This document shows positions 59,898-64,000 of a stretch of 64,000 bases of DNA, piece after piece (the first letter of the stretch is position 1; each line of letters begins with the position of its first letter). A program made the translations under genes and the position numbers. This stretch comes from AP-15 sp963789025 (GTDB taxonomy: Bacteria > Pseudomonadota > Alphaproteobacteria > ATCC43930 > CGMCC-115725), in assembly GCA_963789025.1 (NCBI GenBank), contig CAWBIT010000003.1:930001-994000 (forward strand), given 5' to 3'. Under the pieces are notes generated by a model. The model saw only the letters and a list, made by a program, of their open reading frames with translations, did not search any database and was not told where the DNA came from.

Positions 59898-60749
59898 CTA
59901 GTTGAGGTTGGCCTCCTGTATATTTGCAGAGCGCACCGTATCGTCCGGACCTCTAATCCGACGGCCAGCTACTTTCTCTACAAAGAAATTAATCGAAAAT
60001 ATGGCGCCGATGATCGCTATCCCTATCCACACCAACAACAGAGACAATGCAAGTTTGGGATCTTCCAGGAATCTGGGCCGGAACATCTGTTCAGGTGTGT
60101 AACCGAGGAGATGCAATGTAGCTGCTACTGTGCGAGTAACCGTGTTTTTGTCCCAATTCATCCCCACCGCATAGTCGAACGTGGCTTCGGTAGCAGGCAT
60201 GACCGCAATCTTATCGGAAGGTCCGCGTTCCCGTTGCAACTCCGCGACACGTTCGCGGCCACGGCTCGTCCCGGCAAGATCACGCACTCCAAGAAATCTA
60301 CCGTCGGCCGTCGGATAATCGACATGCCAAATGGGGTCGACCACCATACGGCCGCGTTCGGATTGTGCTTCCACTACAGTGTGAATAGACCCGCAATTTG
60401 GACAAGGCGAAATCATGACTAATCCTGCCCCGATATTCAGCTCGTCAAGCATTGCTGCCACAAGCCTGGATTTGTCGGCGCAATCCCCACCGAACTCGAG
60501 GACTTGAATAGGGGTCGGTCCCAGCGCGGACGCTATAAAATGGTGATTATTCTTTCCAAAACCTTTGTTCTGGTAGACCCAATCATTTATTGCCCGTATG
60601 CGGCTAGAGTCCGCGCTTAAGTTCGTTGTAATCTCAACAGCCTGCCGGCGCAGTAAAGCGTTGTCATGTTGCCAATCGACAAAAATACCGAGCGCAGACG
60701 CGAAAGGCACTACGATCAATACTGTTCTCAAATATCGGTCAAGTGGCAT
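59898..60749 (-). CDS. Transglutaminase-like protein with two membrane helices
   Basis: 283 residues. Helix 1 near residues 8-24 (TVLIVVPFASALGIFV), a transglutaminase-like domain with Cys90 in EFGGDCADKSRLVAAML, His123 in CGSIHTVVE and Asp138 in MVVDPIW, giving a complete Cys-His-Asp triad, then a second helix (LALSLLLVWIGIAIIGAIFSINFF) near 240-262. Two additional cysteines (SPCPNCGS) lie close to the active site. The domain is probably periplasmic and acts as a protease or amidase on an unknown envelope substrate. A+T-richer than the neighbours, suggesting transfer. Confidence 0.75.
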   Translation of the reverse strand: MPLDRYLRTVLIVVPFASALGIFVDWQHDNALLRRQAVEITTNLSADSSRIRAINDWVYQNKGFGKNNHHFIASALGPTPIQVLEFGGDCADKSRLVAAMLDELNIGAGLVMISPCPNCGSIHTVVEAQSERGRMVVDPIWHVDYPTADGRFLGVRDLAGTSRGRERVAELQRERGPSDKIAVMPATEATFDYAVGMNWDKNTVTRTVAATLHLLGYTPEQMFRPRFLEDPKLALSLLLVWIGIAIIGAIFSINFFVEKVAGRRIRGPDDTVRSANIQEANLN

Positions 60750-61074
60750 GGTCCGGCTGCCAATTGCTGTAAATCGCCGCGCACCGATTGATGCGTCCCC
60801 GCGGGAGCGACGACCCCGACGTCTTCAGATTGTGTCTTAACGTTAATCGCTTCCGCACACAAGAGGGCGGCAGCTTGCCGCGTGGCGGGCGGCCATGGTT
60901 CGGGGAAGGGCCCTTCCACCGCCCTAAATCGCCTGCGAGAATAGCGGCTCGGCCTCGCATTCACGTTTCGGCATATCTGTCGAAAATGAATGGACCCCGG
61001 AATTAGCCCCCGTCACAATCACCTGTGTGTGGCATACGCCGCAGGATCGCCGCACAATTCAACGGGAGGAGACA
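60750..61074. other. Divergent intergenic region, 325 bp
   Basis: Between the transglutaminase-like and lipoprotein genes. It contains a 14-bp perfect palindrome GGAAGGGCCCTTCC at 60904-60917. No gene or RNA recognised. Confidence 0.5.
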
Positions 61075-61551
61075 ATGACGGCACGACATCTCAGACGGTT
61101 GAGGCTCGGCGCGCTCGGCCTCCTCTTACTTAACGGCTGCGCTCCGCAGGGGAAGGTGGCGACCTCGCAAGCGCAACTTCCTCCGGTGGAACCCGGGATG
61201 GCGAGGGTGTGGTTTTTTCGTCAGGCCGATCCGCCCGGGGGCAATGTCTATGCGGCAGATCCGATAGTTTACGCGAATGGCGTACCGGTCGGCGACGTGA
61301 AGCAGGGAACCGCCTTTTTCCACAATTTTCCGCCGGGAAAGTACCGGTTTACGGTTCAGTCCTACGGAACCCCAACTCCCGAACACGACACCCTGCAGCT
61401 CGTGCCGGGAACCGACGCTTACGTGCAGGTTCAATGGCAAGCCAACTGGGAAACAGGCCACACGGGAGGTAGCAGCTTTACCGTCCAGACCTCCTCACCA
61501 GAGGTGGCGCAGCAGTATCTCCCGACGCTGACCAATCTCGGCCAACGCTGA
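61075..61551 (+). CDS. Lipoprotein, DUF2846-like
   Basis: 158 residues. GGGAGGAG 4 nt before the ATG. Lipobox LLLLNGCAPQG. The mature domain (ARVWFFRQADPPGGNVYAADPIVYANG ... HNFPPGKYRFTVQSYG) matches the DUF2846 pattern of small beta-sandwich lipoproteins that present the phrase FPPGKYxF. Probably envelope-located; function unknown. Convergent with the DUF2339 gene, 40 bp apart. Confidence 0.75.
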   Translation: MTARHLRRLRLGALGLLLLNGCAPQGKVATSQAQLPPVEPGMARVWFFRQADPPGGNVYAADPIVYANGVPVGDVKQGTAFFHNFPPGKYRFTVQSYGTPTPEHDTLQLVPGTDAYVQVQWQANWETGHTGGSSFTVQTSSPEVAQQYLPTLTNLGQR

Positions 61552-61591
61552 TCCCCGGCCAAACCTGGGTCGCCGGGTCTGGCCTCACTTC

Positions 61592-64000
61592 CTACGAGGT
61601 CGACTCGGGATTAGGCTGCCATGGCTGCAGCCGCCGATAGGCGTAACCGCTGCCGACCAGAACCGCGCCGAGACCGATGAAGGAAAGCGCCCGCAACCCG
61701 CCGCTGAGATCGGCCATGTCGGACAGAAATACTTTGACGACGACCAGGCCGAGGCCGAGCAGCGAGGCTCGGCGCAACCAAAGGCTGCGCCATTTGAGCG
61801 CCGCCCCGAGCCCGGCCGCGGCGAAGGCGAGCCAAGCGGCCGAGTAGGCGTACCATTCCACTTCGCCGGTCAAGCCTTGGTTCAGGCGGTCGCCTTGGAA
61901 GAAATGGCGCACTTCGAGTGTCACCCAGAGAAAGGCGAAGCCCGCGGCGAGAACCGCCGCCGCCTGCCAGAGGACGCGCGGACCCAGCCGATAGAAGGCG
62001 ATCCCGGCATAAAACGCGGCCGGAATCGCATAGGCCAGCAACAGCGAGTTGAGGAGGAACCAGCCTTCGACCGGCTGGCCAAAAAGGGGCATCACCGGAT
62101 TGAGAAAGAGCGCCTGCCAGCCGACCGCGAAGACCGTCGCGACCGCGAACAGGATGACGCCGCTCCAGCGCAATACGACCCGGTCGCGCCGCTCGCCGAG
62201 GCGCAGCAGCCAGCTGGCCATTGCGAGCCAAGCTATCGTCTCGACGGCGTTGAGGGCGAAATCGTCCAGCACAAAACGGAGCGGCCGATCGCTCAGCGCG
62301 TGCCACAGCTCGAGGGTCACCAGCAGTACCGAGAAGACGACGCTTCCGGCCTCTAGCACTTTCACCAGCAGATCGTCGGCGCGGCTGCCGAACTGCCGGG
62401 TGGCGAGGATGAACGCCGCGGCCGGGACGCCATAGACGTAAAGCAACCAGTTGAAGATCAGGGTGTCCGGGAGCCCATAGCGCAAGACTTCCGGGTTGAG
62501 GGTCAGCCGGACCAGCACCACGGCGGCGATGCCGAGTGCGACACGGCGCAGGACCGACAACCGCAGACGGCCTTCGACCCAGGCCAACGCCGGCAAGTGC
62601 AGGGCGAGGGCCACCGTCAACCACGCATTTTCGAGGACGAACACGGCGGCGAGGATCGTGCAGCCGAGGACGCCAACAGCATAGGCGGCCAGCACCAGTT
62701 CGTTCTCTGCCTCCCCGTCGCGACGCTGCGCCGCCCAGCAGGCTGCGGCCAATTCCAACGCTGCCAAAGCCAGCGCCACGACCGTCCAGTCGAGATCGAG
62801 TCCGAAGGCGGCAATTCGCCAATACGAGAGGGCGAGGACGATCGGCGGCGCTGCCGCCGAGAGGGCGGCCCACCGGCTCGGCCGCGGCACTCGCGACAGG
62901 GACGCGAAACCGCCGGCTCCCAGCAGCAGGCCAAAGGCGATCGCAACCGCGAGGAAACGGCCGACCTCTTCGGGCGGCAGGTTGTGCAGGAGGCCAACCC
63001 GCTGATGCACCGGCGAGGGCAGGCTCCAGAGGGCGAGCAGCGCCGCCGCCAGCGTGCCGGCGGCCGCGAGGACATCGTCGAGCCGGCTGTCGCAATAGGC
63101 AAAGGCGAGCAGCGAGAGTGCTGTCAGGAACGCGCAGCCGAGCACGGCCGTGCCGTCGGAATCGACCTGTACCATGACGAGGACCGCGGCCGATATCGCC
63201 CAGAAAGCGGTTCTGACGACGGCGCGCACGGCCGCCTCGTCGAGCACCCCTTCCAGGAAGGGCACACCCGGAATGCCGCGGCGCAGCGCAGCGAAGAGAC
63301 CGATCTGAGCCAGCAAATAGCCGCCGACCACCCAGATGTCCGTGGGGTCGTAAAGCATCGCCAGCCACAGCAAGATCCAGCCGATCGAACCAGCCAGCGC
63401 AATCCACGCCAACCACCACCATGCGCGATACCGCAGCAGCGCCAAGGAGCCGGCGCCGACCAGGATCAGGTAGGCGAACAGTGCGAGCGCGGAGGGATGT
63501 TCGCTGCTGACCATTGCCGGCACCGCAAAGGCGCCAGCCAGGCCCAGGACCGCGACGAAGGGACCGTGCTGCAACGACATCAGCACCGTTGTCGCGGCTG
63601 TGACGGCGAGCAGCGGAAAGGCCAGAGCGGGCGGCAGCAGCCCGTAGAGCTGGTAGGCGGCATAGAGGCTGGCGAAGATCGTCGCGGCGCCGGCGGCAGC
63701 AAGCGCCTGGGAGACGTTGGATGGGCCAACCTCGGCAGGCTCACCCCACACGATCCACTCCGCGCCGGCCCACAGGGCAAACCCGAGCAGCACGCCGAGC
63801 GCGACGCGCACCGCCGGTGTCAGGAGGCCGTAATCGATCGACAATTTGACGAGAAAGGCGCCGCCCAGCGCCAACGCGACACCGCCCAGCCACACCAGCC
63901 AGTTCTCGACCAGGATCTCCTCCCACCCCTTTTTGGCAGGAGCCAGCGGCGGAGGCGCGGCGATTTGGGCGACAAAGGGGGTCGACCCGCCCACCGTTTC
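61592..64000 (-). CDS. DUF2339 multi-pass membrane protein (5' end outside window)
   Basis: About 803 codons are visible, running off the right edge. The visible N-terminal part (KGWEEILVENWLVWLGGVALALGGAFLVK, then LTPAVRVALGVLLGFAL) is the conserved start of the DUF2339 membrane region; the rest is more than twenty hydrophobic helices rich in Ala, Leu and Trp, ending SGYAYRRLQPWQPNPESTS. Family members usually have an N-terminal coiled-coil segment that here would lie outside the window. Inner-membrane protein; function unknown. Confidence 0.9.
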   Translation of the reverse strand, partial: ETVGGSTPFVAQIAAPPPLAPAKKGWEEILVENWLVWLGGVALALGGAFLVKLSIDYGLLTPAVRVALGVLLGFALWAGAEWIVWGEPAEVGPSNVSQALAAAGAATIFASLYAAYQLYGLLPPALAFPLLAVTAATTVLMSLQHGPFVAVLGLAGAFAVPAMVSSEHPSALALFAYLILVGAGSLALLRYRAWWWLAWIALAGSIGWILLWLAMLYDPTDIWVVGGYLLAQIGLFAALRRGIPGVPFLEGVLDEAAVRAVVRTAFWAISAAVLVMVQVDSDGTAVLGCAFLTALSLLAFAYCDSRLDDVLAAAGTLAAALLALWSLPSPVHQRVGLLHNLPPEEVGRFLAVAIAFGLLLGAGGFASLSRVPRPSRWAALSAAAPPIVLALSYWRIAAFGLDLDWTVVALALAALELAAACWAAQRRDGEAENELVLAAYAVGVLGCTILAAVFVLENAWLTVALALHLPALAWVEGRLRLSVLRRVALGIAAVVLVRLTLNPEVLRYGLPDTLIFNWLLYVYGVPAAAFILATRQFGSRADDLLVKVLEAGSVVFSVLLVTLELWHALSDRPLRFVLDDFALNAVETIAWLAMASWLLRLGERRDRVVLRWSGVILFAVATVFAVGWQALFLNPVMPLFGQPVEGWFLLNSLLLAYAIPAAFYAGIAFYRLGPRVLWQAAAVLAAGFAFLWVTLEVRHFFQGDRLNQGLTGEVEWYAYSAAWLAFAAAGLGAALKWRSLWLRRASLLGLGLVVVKVFLSDMADLSGGLRALSFIGLGAVLVGSGYAYRRLQPWQPNPESTS

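Overview
The window is high-GC DNA from a Gram-negative bacterium, most likely an alphaproteobacterium of the Rhodospirillales/Rhizobiales type. This is inferred from gene order and content: the cluster dacC-tmk-holB-metG-tatD-MBL hydrolase, the neighbourhood proS-lolC-lolD-dnaE, phbA-phbB for polyhydroxybutyrate, LolCDE lipoprotein export, and several families of short palindromic repeats of the kind common in soil Alphaproteobacteria. No rRNA, tRNA, CRISPR array, phage or complete insertion sequence was seen.

Layout. 1-3.5 kb: 5' part of a sorbosone-type dehydrogenase, a MOSC protein, a decayed Baeyer-Villiger monooxygenase and a small secreted protein. 3.5-7.4 kb: a translationally coupled operon of two glycosyltransferases and an AsnB-like amidotransferase (surface glycan). 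7.4-11.7 kb: an outer-membrane porin and two tandemly duplicated PEP-CTERM proteins. Each of these three has a sigma-54 type -24/-12 element upstream and shares a TTAGTTG motif; decayed glycoside-hydrolase-like fragments lie between them. 11.9-19.3 kb: housekeeping cluster on the minus strand (MBL hydrolase, tatD, metG, holB, tmk, dacC, mltB). 19.5-21.5 kb: a perfect CRP-type palindrome and a membrane protein split by a frameshift. 21.6-26.0 kb: a compact cluster of a LigB-type extradiol dioxygenase, two ferritin-like proteins each followed by an 8Fe ferredoxin, and an amidohydrolase. This is the best candidate for an undescribed catabolic or redox system.

26-32 kb: two copies of a cupredoxin plus metallophosphoesterase pair (one decayed), a cytochrome b561, an ECF sigma factor and a wHTH-TolB-TPR regulator. 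32-34.6 kb: small exported proteins and an L,D-transpeptidase. 34.6-37.3 kb: phbB, phbA with possible PhaR operators upstream, and a DUF433 antitoxin with the stump of its toxin. 37.4-41.2 kb: a large single-chain restriction-modification enzyme with a small partner. 41.3-47.6 kb: ygfZ, a GT9 and a GT2 glycosyltransferase, and dnaE. 47.7-54.8 kb: a block placed between lolD and dnaE holding a lipoprotein, a CHASE2 adenylate/guanylate cyclase, a FecR-like secreted protein and a caspase with WD40-like repeats. 54.8-58.3 kb: lolD, lolC, proS. 58.6-64 kb: a class V aminotransferase, a transglutaminase-like membrane protein, a lipoprotein and a DUF2339 membrane protein cut by the window edge.

A recurring theme is small repeats of the CCCTCACCC...GGGTGAGGGG type that abut or enter genes. 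They provide the C-terminal tails and stop codons of tmk and proS, and the N-terminal extensions of the L,D-transpeptidase and the FecR-like protein. All functions are inferred from reading the protein sequences by eye; no database search was run.
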